From NCBI GenBank assembly GCA_051530055.1, contig CM121342.1, forward strand, positions 558,001 through 622,000: DNA of 64,000 nt, written 5' to 3'. A program made the translations under genes and the position numbers. Position 1 is the stretch's first letter. Every line of letters begins with the position of its first letter. Of the stretch, positions 10,600-21,539 are shown in pieces. The stretch is from Neoechinorhynchus agilis (taxonomy: Eukaryota; Acanthocephala). Below the pieces are notes generated by a model, which ran no database searches, was not told where the DNA came from, and saw only the letters and a list, made by a program, of their open reading frames with translations.

Positions 10600-12480
10600 G
10601 TGAAGCTTGTAGTCAAGGATTAAAGCAACGCTGACCATTTTTTTGCCTTATTGGCCCAGTCATCTCTATGTATCCATGTGTAAGGGAGATTGCTTAGAGC
10701 CTCAAGGAAGGCGCGCGTGAAGATTGGTCTCTGTTCGGGGGTCTACCTCTCGAATAATAGACTAGGACTGATATAGCCCAACAGTTCCAAATGCACTTGG
10801 TGCTATGAAAACCGAGCCCCAGTTTATGAGTTCTGTTAGCCTTCAGTTTAGCGACCCTTAACAGTCGCTTAAATTTGCTAAGATCATGTTTTGGGGGCAT
10901 ATTGGGAGTGAGCGTAAAGCCCAGCACCGTGATCTTATTGGAAATAGAAGATGATATGTTAAAAAAGTTATTATAAAAATCACGTACTCGTCGTTTCCCC
11001 GCTACTGATCTCGATTTTAAAATAAATTGGGGTTTAAGTGGGTTGAGTGATAAACCCATTTGCGGGAGAGTAGAATTTAGGTATGCTAATAATTCCGAAA
11101 GTTTCTTTATGGCTGAGATGTAATTCGATTCCTTAATCACCGCAGTGAAATCATCTGCAAATAAAGTTAGGTCGTTGCAGATTGAGCAGTTCTTGATAAG
11201 AAATTGAGACGCCAAGCAGAAGAGGATGGGCGATAGCGGGGATCCTTGTGGCGCTCCTTTCGTTTGGTGGTAGACGTGTTGGGATGTGTCATCTTGAAAA
11301 AATAATTTTTTAGATACCATAGTATTATGCACCCTCGCAATAAAATTATAGGGGAATTGGAAGTAACGGAGGATCTCAATAATAAAATTAATATTAATGT
11401 TATCAAAAGTTTTTGAGATGTCAAAAAAATTAGAATATTCATTGATTTCTGATTTCTATTAAAATTAGCTAAAATTTCAGTCATTGCCGTATGCACAGAC
11501 TTACGAGGTAAAAATCCATGGCATCTTTTATCGATGCAATCATTGTCTAAGGCAAATTGTAAAAGAGATTTAGCCAGTGCCCTATCGTAGGCATTTTGTG
11601 CCCAGTGTCCCCATTTCTGACAGAGGTTACATCTCGGAAATATAAAATCATCTTGGAGTGAGATTTTGTTCTTTACAAATTTTACTTCCATCGACATGAA
11701 GGAACAAGAGGATTTTGTCAATTTCTCTCGAATGTGAACTGGAGCTTTTACCACTACGTGTGGGATTGGTTTGCCGATTTTCAATGATTTCAGGAAAAAG
11801 ACCACTTCACAGCCGAATTTGCATTCGAAAGCTTTCCTGTCCTCAAGTTCTATATCCGGAGATAGACCCGAGTTGACTTATAGCTGGAGTCAGTAATTTT
11901 AAGAGAAGGGTCCGCATTGAAACTGTTTAGGAAGACTTTATATTGTTTCATAAAGATTTCGAGACGAATTGGATTTTCAAGGTACCTCCATAATATGAAA
12001 TGGATTTGATGCGATTATAATCATCCTTCAAAGAACGCAGCCATGGCGTAACATATTTGTTGTGTAGAAGATTTCGAGGTTGGATTAGTTGTGAGCGAGA
12101 CTGAGAATGGTCATTTTTTAATCGGGAGATCCTGATATTGTAAATCATTGGGTGAATTTTGTTGGATATTCCCGAAAGGCTGGTGACAGGTTCCCGGGAG
12201 AGTAGAGATTGGGTTATTCGGAGTTTGGTGTATGTTCCCGAAGAAATGTTGTGTGCCCCGAAGGGACTGGTGACTGACTTCAGGGTTGGATTGCCTATCT
12301 TCGTCTCCATCCGTATCCATTGGTTCCGTGACGACATCATCCGGAGGAACGGGTGGGATAATAAAGGCAGGCGAAGGATGAATGGGTGGCCGTATGCCAC
12401 CCTCCACCGCAACGACAGGTTGAGGAAATATGTCAGTGGCCGCATGCCACCCTCCACCGCAACGTTAGGTTACGAAAACA
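10600..12480 (-). mobile_element. Jockey-like LINE with internal deletion joining ORF1 to RT
   Basis: ORF1 N-terminus at 12457-11948 (TPWLRSLKDDYNRIKSISYY), then the central domain. At about 11600 the zinc-knuckle start (CNLCQKWGHWAQN) runs without a break into RT sequence (CIDKRCHGFLPRKSVHTAM). The RT core at 11332-10694 has KGAPQGSPLSPILF and FADDF. The 3' tail has YYSRGRPP. The rest of ORF1 and the whole endonuclease are missing. This is a 5'-to-3' internal deletion, not a functional fusion. Confidence 0.85.
12380..12475 (+). repeat. Short direct repeat beside the LINE 5' end
   Basis: A ~35-bp block (GGCCGYATGCCACCCTCC and following CACCGCAACG) occurs twice, ~52 bp apart, right at the LINE's 5' border. 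It may be a tandem duplication within the element's leader. Confidence 0.6.
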
Positions 12481-12529
12481 TTAATTAATGATATATCGAT
12501 CATGTTATAAACATTATTTATTTTATTTA

Positions 12530-12912
12530 TTATCAAAGCCTCATACATTCTTGTTTTTTTAGTTTGTGACATCTTCTTTTTGGCCTCACGGCCATATTCC
12601 TTTTGTAGCCTTTCGGCTGACTCCCACGGAGGCGGCTATTCCTTTGGAGTCTTTTCGAACTTGGGCTGAGTGTTGGATTAATCAGATCCCTCAGCCTCTG
12701 TTTTTTATCAGCCAACAACGGAGGCGCTTAGCCGCACGCGAGGGGACAGGGCCAACCCCCTTTGGGGCCGATGGGTGATCTCAAACCTGACCCCACCCCT
12801 TCCAGTAGCCTCGTACCACCGTGGAACCCAGCGACCGGTGGTGTTGAACCAGCGACATATCAAGCGCATTATGAACGCGCACACCACACGGCCATTACCG
12901 ATTCCTCTCACC
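12530..12912 (-). mobile_element. tRNA-headed SINE
   Basis: GC-rich island unlike its surroundings. On the minus strand a pol III box A (TGGCCGTGTGG, 12884-12894) and box B (GGTTCAACACC, 12840-12850) lie at tRNA spacing. A ~280-bp unrelated body follows, then an A/T-rich tail (AATAAATAAAATAAATAATG). No proper tRNA cloverleaf is apparent, so it is a SINE and not a tRNA gene. Confidence 0.7.
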
Positions 12913-12924
12913 TTGGTGAAAGAC

Positions 12925-14545
12925 CATAACTGATGACAATGAACACATCAAATCTATTACATACTTTGCTGGGAGCTTGAAGATATATTTCAGCGACAAT
13001 CTCTCTAGCCAACAATTCGTGAGATTTGTTAATTCTCACTGCGATCTAACAGGAGTGGATATAATCGAAACAAATATCGAATCAACATTATCACCTAGTA
13101 TAGATAACGAGGATCGGAAAAGTTTTGAGGAAAAATTCAAATGTAAGATACTGTTTTTCCTGAAATCTAAAAACTGGATTTCCAATTCCACGGGATGTAG
13201 TCAAGGCGAGCATGGAACAAAGAGATGTTCTAGCAACTCGAAGTAGATGCTTTCAGGGTATGGAGATCAAATTCTCCACCAACGAGATCTCTCGTCAAGA
13301 CGATTTCCATTACCCACGTTGTTCAGGATGCCAGAAATAGGGCCATTGGGCTCAAAAATGTCACACCAAGAAAATTACTTGCCCTTATTGTGCATTAAAT
13401 CACAGTAGTGACAATTGCCACAGAACAGCAAAGATGTGCTCGAACTGTGGGCAGGATGGTCATTTCGCTTTTGCGAAATTATGTTCAGAATTCAGGAAAT
13501 ATGTGATTTGGACGCAGCAAAAGCATCTCGACAGTGCAATCAAGGGAACTGAATGGCAGCACAAACGATCCTCCAAGACAAACCTCGCAGCAGAGGTCAT
13601 TTCGAACCCCGTTACCGTTACACATTCCCTAGACACCAAGATGGCCGAATTTACAAACAACATAATGAGAATGGTTGATCTTCGCATCAGCACTGCCATC
13701 CAACATTTGGAATCACGGCTTGCAAGGCACTTTGACTCTTTGATGATGTCGATCAACCACAGCCTCAGGAAGGCCGACTCACTTACAATGGTGGACTCTC
13801 AAGCGCCAGCCGAGAGAATACGCAAAAACGTGGCTCGTAAACCTCTCATATCTACACCTGAAATGACTACGACGGATGTCGAGATGGATATTAAGGATAA
13901 TGAAAAATACGTGAAGAATAATATCTCTGAGCAAACTAAGGTTTGTTCGGAAGGGTTGCAGGACCTCATCAACAAAGGCAGGGCTCAGAAACGGGCTCGA
14001 GATTGCTGCGATGGAACTCAGGTGGGCGAATAGGAATTCCCAGGCTCCACGGAGATATTTTGCGAAATGGCATAATACTGATTCAGGAAACGACGTCAAT
14101 CTTCCACAGAAACCATCTCCCGTATAACTGTATCAGTCTGCCGGCTGAATTTGTCATTTTCATTACTCCACCCCTGGCTAACCACTCGCAAGGTCTGCTT
14201 ACCACTTTTAAAAGTAACCAATTCCCTAAACAAATTTCAGAATATGTTCTTCTTCTGACCTTTCTTATTCGATATTCGCTATCATAATCGAAGGGAGGAA
14301 GCTGCTAGTAGGCAATATCTATGTCCGCCCATCCAAAGTACACCTTGGTTACGCCAAGGACATTCTGAAATACTTCTTAATCTCCGGAGTAGATCTGCTA
14401 TTCGGTGATTTTAACCACCCATCGCACAAATGGTCAAACGTTATCACTCGAGCCACAGATTCGCATATCATCATCCAACCGCCTCATCCTACATTCATAA
14501 CCGGACAGTTGTCAGCCTTAAACATACAGATCTTTGTTGAAAAGA
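12925..14545 (+). mobile_element. Jockey-like LINE, 5' half (interrupted by PLE)
   Basis: ORF1 domains in order: the IKSITYFAGSLKIYF block (~12950), the central KCKILFFLKS block (~13150), CCHC-like knuckles (13310-13460) and a charged C-terminal part to 14033. An AP-endonuclease-like region follows (ILIQETTS near 14080, LLFGDFNHPSHKW near 14400). The coding sequence stops at ~14545, where the PLE begins, and resumes at ~15846. It is broken in several places. Confidence 0.8.
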
Positions 14546-14559
14546 TAATTCATTGTTAT

Positions 14560-15845
14560 TTGTTGATAGGAGAGATAAATGAGATTAAGATTTTATTGGA
14601 TATTTCGATCCACTATCTCGGATCTTCTTCAGCGATCTAAAACACATATAACAGGGATTCTCAATTCACGCGTCACATAACATCCGGTGGGAGTCGCATC
14701 CTTAATTTGAAATCAGGTTTATTGCCCTCGAACGTTTCGAACCTATTTATATATAAGGATTCGATGATAATACGTTCGAAACGCCGACCATTGCAAACTA
14801 GTGTTGTAGCGGCACTAAAATCAATAGTGTGACCTGTGTTTTTTGCATGGGCCACCACTGCGGAACTAATATCCGTGTTGCGAACAACTGATGATTTGTG
14901 CTCCTTGATCCGTCGGGTGAAATTGTTGGTCTGCCCACATAGACCTGTTCGCAACCGGAGCACGGAATTTTGTAGACCGCACCAGATGACTGTTGGCCAT
15001 TCTTGGGACATATCAATCCGTGTAGAGTGCGTCCCCTCTTTGTGTATACATTTACTCTCTTGGCCTCACATCCTGATTTTATGATGCGCTCCATAGCAAG
15101 ATAAGAATGATCATCAGGGAACGACCGTTCAACGTAGATCTCTTCCTTTTTTTGACTTTGTCTCCCCATTGAAGGTTCGACAAGATGGAGACCTGATATG
15201 TACTTTAGGTAACCAATCTCCTCGTTACACAACTTGGCGTTGCTACAATGTGTAAGAGCACGGTGGATGAGTGACCTAATCCTCGAAATTTTGTATTTGC
15301 GAGGTTGGGCTGATGTCCATGGTACAAGGCCCACTGGTATACCTCTCTTTGGGTACACGCTGGTCGTGGAGTTTCCACTGGCTAATCGGTATATCCACAC
15401 ATCCAGGAACGGAAACTTACCATGGTCCTCCTCCTCGATCGTCCACTGAATATTGTCGCCCCTTCCATTTAGTTCATGTTTAAGGCAATTCATATTAGTC
15501 TCTGAAGGGTCGATCAACAGGAACGTGTCGTCCACATATCTGAACCAGATATTAACCCCCTGTATCGGCGGCGAATGTTCGTCCTTCCAGTGCCGCATAT
15601 ACAGCTCAGCAAGCACAGGGGCTAACGGGCTGCCCATGGCTACTCCATCTTTCTGGTCATAGTCGATGCCGTTGAACTGGAAGTTGCAGAATCTGGTGCA
15701 AAACTGCAGTAGCTTTCGCCAGTCACTATTAGTTAAATTCCATTCAGTGTTCGTAGACAGGAGATGGCCCTCGCTAAGTTCTGGTTTTCTCTTTACTGGC
15801 CTTGCCGAGCGAGGTGCCAAATGCATCAGGATCGACTAAAATTAA
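14560..15845 (-). mobile_element. Penelope-like element nested in a LINE
   Basis: RT with GVAMGSPLAPVLAELYM and FRYVDDTFLLI motifs (15660-15520), a connector, then a GIY-YIG nuclease region (YKIPCSGCEQVYVG, then NNFTRRIKEH) to 14673. This is the RT + GIY-YIG layout diagnostic of endonuclease-bearing Penelope elements. It lies antisense inside the LINE whose halves end at 14545 and restart at 15846. It is 5'-truncated and broken at about one place. A hammerhead-like core lies just after the coding end. Confidence 0.92.
14602..14632 (-). ncRNA. Hammerhead-ribozyme-like core in PLE terminus
   Basis: The minus strand reads CTGAAGA, one A, a 5-bp stem GATCC/GGATC around an 8-nt loop, then GAAAT. 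This matches the CUGANGA-stem II-GAAA hammerhead core except for one extra nucleotide before stem II. It lies ~40 nt past the PLE stop codon, where PLE terminal repeats are known to carry hammerheads. I cannot define stems I and III confidently. Confidence 0.5.
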
Positions 15846-16745
15846 CATCCCTAGAGACATATTTTTCGTCATGGTGGAAGACTTAGTCGTAAAAAATTCC
15901 GCTCCTGGAGAATCGCAACGGGAGCGTGGATTAAAAGCTTAGGTAACGATCGTGTAGTGGACTCTCTTATTGAACATCATTCTACTGGCGGTGGTAATGC
16001 CCCAGTGCCGACCAATTTTGTGCCAATTATCCATAGACGTTATGATCTAAAGTGTAAAGACATCGCTAAGCATTGGACCTCGAAGAACCTCTCCTCACAC
16101 AATGGTTCGACCGTGCTTTTCAAAGCAACAAATCCGTAAAAAACAAATCGATGGTCAGAGAAATATCTCAACGTATGATTGCTGCCTCCTCTGAAGAATG
16201 GGCTGAAATCAATAACTCTAAAAGAATATTTCTTTTGAAAAGCAATTACAAAAAGTTTCTTCAGCAGACCAAGTCAGGCCTATATACATACAGAATTCTT
16301 TAGTAAGCATCTACGAGGGAGGTTTAGCCAGATTTATTTTAAGTTTCGCCTTGGAACACAATTGTATTGACTGCCGATGCCATGGATTCGTTCTTGGAAA
16401 GTCAGTTCATACCGCGATGAAAGAGATTATCCGAAACTTTACTTACGATACCCGGTCTACGAACATATTAATTACCTTCCACAGTTCATTGTGCAGAATT
16501 GTAGACTTCTTCCTTGTTTGACTCTGTACGCGGACGATCCGCACTGTAGTGGTAAAGGAATCAAACTGCGTTACTGCAATAGCGACCTTAGATTTTTTTA
16601 CCTTTTTACACCAATCTCTTAAACGAATGGTCCTCTTTCTTAATCCAAGTAAAACTCAATTTATTCTCAAATCTAAATCACACGTGGGTAAACGGAAAGT
16701 TAGAGAATTTCTCGCCAAGTTTTACAACAACCATCCTCTCAGTTT
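15846..16745 (+). mobile_element. Jockey-like LINE, 3' half (continues 12925-14545)
   Basis: Resumes after the PLE with the endonuclease-RT connector (near 16073-16300), then RT blocks including a CIDCRCHGFVLGKSVHTAMKE stretch near 16360 and FLNPSKTQFILKSKS near 16650. It is interrupted at 16746 by a fragment of another LINE. The C-terminal portion reappears at about 16965-17220 (RSFLNALSTLSYDW). It is heavily frameshifted. Confidence 0.75.
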
Positions 16746-16960
16746 TTGTTCCTGCCCTTCGGAGTCGAGACTTACGGGGCATTTGGAAAGGCCGCAGGGG
16801 AATTCGTGATTGAATTGGTGCGACGTATCGCGAGTGTGACGAAAGATCCGCAGTCAATCACTTTCTTGCGACAAAACTTGAGTCTGGCGGTTCAGCGTGG
16901 GAACGCTGCCAGCGTCCCGATGACATGTAATGGGCCTAATGTAATGTGAAGAAAAATTAA
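16746..16960 (+). mobile_element. Fragment of RLE-type LINE (FGVET family), C-terminal end
   Basis: An open frame of 67 codons reads FLPFGVETYGAFGKAAGEF and ends QRGNAASVPM. This is the C-terminal signature also seen at 21.6, 37.4, 44.4 and 50.3 kb. It sits inside the other LINE's 3' region. Confidence 0.75.
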
Positions 16961-17235
16961 ATAAATCGATACCGCCGGAAGAGCGCCTGTCGTTCTTACG
17001 CAGCTTTCTCAATGCCCTATCTACCCTGTCTTATGATTGGGTCACATCCTCCTCTCGGGCCGACAAAGAATTGAAATGGACAGATATGTGACACGATAAG
17101 CTCTATTGTTCAAATTTCACTTGCTTCACAGCCATGCCCGTGATATCCCTTCGAATAAATCTCTCTCTTGTCTTTTGTATGTTTGTAATGGTTTTTCAAC
17201 TTAATAAAGTCAAATATTGGTTCACACCTCTATCG
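16961..17235 (+). mobile_element. 3' end of the interrupted jockey-like LINE
   Basis: Encodes ERLSFLRSFLNALSTLSYDW, comparable to the C-terminal block of the element at 58.3 kb, then a short untranslated tail with an AATAAA-like signal near 17200. Confidence 0.55.
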
Positions 17236-17986
17236 ATAACATCGTTACAAATCAAGAAGTTCTGAAATCAGCAGAGTAACATGGCACTAAGTAATTAAAC
17301 TACAAAAACTTTCCTTATCATTGAACGTAGACGGAAAACTGACTTTCGAATAATATCTGCTCATTGATCGGAAATACAATACAGTATGTGACGTATGAAA
17401 TACGGAAGAATCCATCAAAACTTAATCTCGTTTACATCATAAAAGCTTAAAATAATGATATGTTTTTTCTTCTTCCGAAATTTAAGACGGTCTGAAAGCC
17501 GCATGGTTACTTTTTACGATTTGGAATTTAGGATACGCTAAAAAATGCTTATTCGCCCACGTCTAAATTCGATTAACACCAACGAAACTGATTCAATTTT
17601 TTAAGAATGATGTTTTAGCAAATTATCGTGAAAATACTACAATCAAACTTCGATTTCATCCCGATCGCTTGTGCTTTTCAACCTCTGTTACTAAAATAGA
17701 ATCAGAACTTTGCAGCGAAAAAAGAAAAAGCTGTCCAATGAGAAGCTAAAATTATTTAATTTTTCCTTGTTTTAGCCTTTTCTTGACCCCGTTTAAAAAC
17801 TTAGTGCAAATCGGGGTTTCGGTTATCCCTAAAAAATCTCTTGTCCGAATATTGTCCGGCCCCAATTGATTCGCGAATAAACGACGTTCTACTTTTATTC
17901 TTTTTTGTCTTCATTTATTTATTCTTATTAATATAGTTCATTTGCTAGAACGCCAATTCAAAATTGGGTCCGATAAGAGCGTTGAA
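17236..17986. other. AT-rich intergenic DNA upstream of PRMT5
   Basis: No reading frame or repeat recognised. It probably holds the promoter and 5' UTR of the PRMT5 gene. The 55 bases before the chosen ATG are open in the gene's frame, so a slightly longer N-terminus cannot be excluded. Confidence 0.5.
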
Positions 17987-20115
17987 ATGTTTGTTTATTT
18001 CGAATATTTCCACTCTAACAACAATGTAATTTTTAGACAAATGTGCCAACAAAATACGATTTGGACAGCTACGATTGGTTACCTTCCTATAGGCGAAGTC
18101 ATCGAAAAGAATGTGAATGAAATGATGGACGCTATGATCAGTGATAAAAGACACGGCTTGTTTGAGTTCCTGGCCTTGAGTCCTTCGAATTGCATAGATG
18201 GTATGTTCAAAAGTACGATTTTACAGAATCGAGTTGCAATGCATTTACGAGTCGATACGGATTTGCACGAGCTTGATTTTGTTCTTCGAAAATCGGCGTA
18301 TCTTTCACTTCGCTACGTTTTCTTGTTCGTTGGTTCAAATATTGACGAGTATAGACTTATTTCGGTAGTCCTAAATCATGCTAGGACTCGGTTAACGTTA
18401 ACCACTCAGAACATTGTCATTGTATTGGACGCTATAGTTGAAGAAAATCTCGATATGTGGCGAAGACTTGCAATGTTGTGCAAGTTTGATCGGCATGTCC
18501 AACTCGGACTTCGAATTGGACACCTAGAAAACAACAACAAAAATGGTGAAGAAATCGGTAAATGGAACAATCAGCCTGTAAAACATCTCATTCTCAGCAC
18601 AGACGTATTTATGAAAAATGAATTCAGAAAATGCGTCCGTCAATGTTTTAATAGTTGTTTTTTTGGTTCCATACTTTCGAAATGATTAACAATTTTATTT
18701 TTTTTGTAATTTTCTGTTTATTAGCTCTTTTTTATTGTCAAAAGCATTTTTGAACTAATGTTTCGTTATTTGACTAACGCATCAAAAGAAGCATGGATTT
18801 TGCCTCGAAAATTAAAAGACTCAACCTGCGATTTCCTTCGGAACAGCCTTCAGAGTGTCTTGATCGAGAAAACTCATTCATCGGGAAGTAGTCCGCTCGA
18901 ATACGGACATTTCATCTACCACTTAATGCTATCCTTAAAGCCTCTTACAAAGATGGAGCGATTTTCTCGATCGTGTATCGACAGACTGCAAACGGCTCTC
19001 CAACCTCTGTCAAACGATCTTCAGTCTCAATTATACGAGACATTCGAGAAAGATACCGTCAAGTATGATTTGTATCAAGAAGCGATCAGAAACGCATTTA
19101 TGGAACTGAAAACGTTTAATAATTCTACAAAGTTCACTGTTCTCATTCCTGGAGTTGGACGAGGTCCAATTGTTCAATGTGTTAATTTGGCCGCTGAAGA
19201 AGAGGGAGTTCAATGCGACGTAACTACTTTAGAAAAAAACCAAGATTGCTTCGAGATTCTAAATCGCCGTTTGTCGATGGATCACACTTCTTTTTATGTA
19301 GAGTGATTCAACGACTTAATTCACTTGAATGGAACTCTAAAGTCAGCATTAAAGAAGGCGACATGCGATCCATCGCCGGTCAAAAATTCGATTTGGTTGT
19401 AAGCGAATTATTAGGTTCATTTGGAGATAATGAGTTAGCACCGGAATGTCTTGCTGGAATGAAAAATAGACTATTAAATCCTGGTGGTATAATGATCCCT
19501 TACGAATACTCCTCATATCTTGCTCCAATCGAATGCTTCGGTACTTACACAGCTATATCTGCGCTGGAGAATGCTAGCGAAGGAAAGTTTGAAATTCCGT
19601 ACGTTGTTCCATTCGGCGCACATGAACTCTTGGCGCCATGCCAAGAACTTTTCAAATTTGAGTCGTCTAAAAATGAGGAAGGTTTTGACGTCCGCCATGG
19701 TTCAATCGAATTTAAACTCGATCATGATGGAATTATTCATGGATTCTCTGGATATTTCCATTGCAGACTGTTTGAACAGGTATTCATGAGTAAGTCCGAC
19801 CGAAAGATAGACTTCTTAATCTAACTTTTTTCATTAAGGCATTCATCCTGAGAAGCATTCTAAAAATCTCGTCTCATGGTTTCCAATATTTTTTCCATTG
19901 AGCGTAAGTTCTACTCTTTTAATTTTCCGCTGCTCTTATTTTAAATCTATTCAAAGAATCCTTTTATGGCTGCCAAGGGCTCAAAAATTCAAATCCGGTT
20001 CAGTCGATGTGGAACGGCAAAAAGACGATGCATGTGGTACGAATGGAGCGTTGTTTATCCCATTGTAACGCACATTCACAATGCCGCCGGGAAATATTAT
20101 ACAATGTTTCTTTAG
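17987..20115 (+). CDS. PRMT5: Protein arginine N-methyltransferase 5
   Basis: Five-exon model: 17987-18634, 18725-19272, 19302-19789, 19839-19903, 19957-20115. It gives 635 residues (human PRMT5 has 637). Family role: symmetric dimethylation of arginines on histones and Sm proteins, with MEP50. N-terminal TIM-barrel-like half, then the methyltransferase with GVGRGP at ~359-364 for SAM binding, the double-Glu loop SELLGSFGDNELAPE (E434, E443) and F323, the Phe that favours symmetric dimethylation. The C-terminal beta-barrel ends WYEWSVVYP...YYTMFL. Introns 3 and 4 (49 and 53 nt) have clean GTAAG donors. Intron 1 has a weak donor (GTCCGT), so its left border is uncertain. Intron 2 is only 29 nt (or 35 nt with the neighbouring sites). 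The start ATG is the first that gives family length. An alternative last exon ending near 20219 is possible. Confidence 0.9.
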
Positions 20116-20327
20116 TCCATTTTATTGCAACTTCTTTCACTAACGTTTATGGGTCTTTGATGACCTTTATTTTTAGGAATTGGGGCATTTACATATTGGT
20201 TTTATCATCCATTTGCTGAGTTTGAGATGGTGGTTAGCTTACCAGAAAGGCATCTACAATCGAGGGAGTAGAAGTTTGAGCTTTTTTTCACCCTACCGCT
20301 TATTTGCTTAGAATCCTTATTTTTAAG

Positions 20328-20573
20328 ATGCCGTACGTTACTAGTTCGGGTGAAGTCGTTGAGACTCGTCCATGGGATCTTAGCTATGCTCGAGATACGG
20401 CATATCACGTGCTGGACACTTTAAACGATTTCGTCAGAACGTTGTTTGACTTTAACACTGAACCGATGTCTTCTTCGAATGGATTCACTGGGAGACAAAA
20501 CGATTTTATGGCATCCAGAGGAGGAGGCACTATTGGACCTGGTGACATTTTGGGATGCGCGTCGACCGGATGA
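20328..20573 (+). CDS. Selenoprotein K-like protein, Cys form
   Basis: 81-residue ORF starting MPYVTSSGEVVETRPWDLSY, like the SELENOK N-terminus (M-x-Y-I/V-x2-G-x-V-x-x-x-R...W). The middle segment (20-42) would be the single membrane helix but is only weakly hydrophobic. A Gly-rich C-terminus follows, ending GCASTG, with Cys77 near the position of the selenocysteine in vertebrate SELENOK. Family role: an ER membrane protein acting in ERAD and in DHHC6-dependent palmitoylation. An acceptor-like TTTTTAAG touches the ATG, so a 5' non-coding exon or trans-splicing is possible. It starts only 212 nt after the PRMT5 stop. Identification rests on short similarity and composition. Confidence 0.45.
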   Translation: MPYVTSSGEVVETRPWDLSYARDTAYHVLDTLNDFVRTLFDFNTEPMSSSNGFTGRQNDFMASRGGGTIGPGDILGCASTG

Positions 20574-20599
20574 GGCTAAGATAACGCAGCTTGAACAGT

Positions 20600-21480
20600 T
20601 GAACGATTACTGTTGAAGCACTCATTATTTATGACGTCAGTGTAATCTAAATCGGTAACGAAGATCACTGATCGAACATTTGAGTGTTTATTGTGCTCAC
20701 TAAATTTCTATTTGCATTGAGAAATACGGTTTTAGAGCAATGTTTAAGCAGGAGCCCAGCAACGAATGTATTGTTGGCGATTGTGAAGATAAGATTCAAG
20801 CCAGTGGATCTGCCACGATTTCTGACCAAAATCAAAACAGACCTGGAGGAGTAGCAAATGGTCTACGGAGTCCAATGCTTTCGACAAAATTTATAATTGT
20901 TTCGGAGGGAGATTGTGTTTAATGTGGAAGGAAAGGGCGATTATCCTTTTTGGTTTTTAGGGCGCCGATGGAGTTACACGTAGTCAAAGAAGTTTTGAAG
21001 TCGCTTAACCTTCGATTTTTTTGGATGTGTTAGATGTTTTAGGGTGTTCGTTAAAAGCGAAAGATTATACTGGGAAGATGATGTCTGGGTTGAGTTAGGA
21101 GGATGCGATAATGAGTTTTTATGTGGATATTTTTGGAACGGAAGTTGTAGAGCAAGGAGCTTGTATCTCCTATTAAGGAAGAGAAAGACAATGAATGTTA
21201 ACCGACCTTAATTGACGGATCTAGTAGATCAACTGCTCAGATCTTGGCTGAAGGAGTCCATTAATCTATACATGCAACCACATTCAACTCCTATGACAAC
21301 CAACCGTGTCAATGATTTGATTGTTTTTTTCCGTCGGTGTAATTACCTACAAAGAAGCAACACCGAAACATCAATACGCTATCGGAACTTTATACTCAAT
21401 CGAATTTCATAATCGGTGGTACTTCTGTTTACAATTTTCGGAGCTTTGTTGATGAGGTGATTTCCGGAGCGTCAGTTCAG
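20600..21480 (+). other. Coding-like stretch of unknown nature downstream of SELENOK-like gene
   Basis: Contains a 60-codon ATG frame at 20740-20922 (polar, then GGVANGLRSPMLSTKFI). There are also short plus-strand frames near 20960-21180 (MELHVVKEVLKSLNL; DVLGCSLKAKDYTGKMMSGL) interrupted by stops, and a 66-codon frame at 21212-21412 (LVDQLLRSWLKESINLYM). Amphipathic helices and purine-rich codons suggest a small multi-exon gene or a decaying one. MELHVVKEVLKSLNL recalls the histone-fold start of TAF9, but I cannot connect the exons. Confidence 0.3.
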
Positions 21481-21539
21481 CCAATTGTAAAGTAAATTTA
21501 CATTTAATCGAAACAAAATAAGAATTAATCAAAGATTTT

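Noticed and set aside
12835-12910. tRNA gene on the minus strand
   Set aside because: Good A and B boxes, but no acceptor or anticodon stems by eye, and a SINE body follows.
20116-20327. Alternative PRMT5 terminal exon or separate small gene (GAFTYWFYHPFAEFE frame)
   Set aside because: An acceptor-like TTTTTAG precedes it, but no donor joins it in frame, and the normal PRMT5 C-terminus already ends at 20115.
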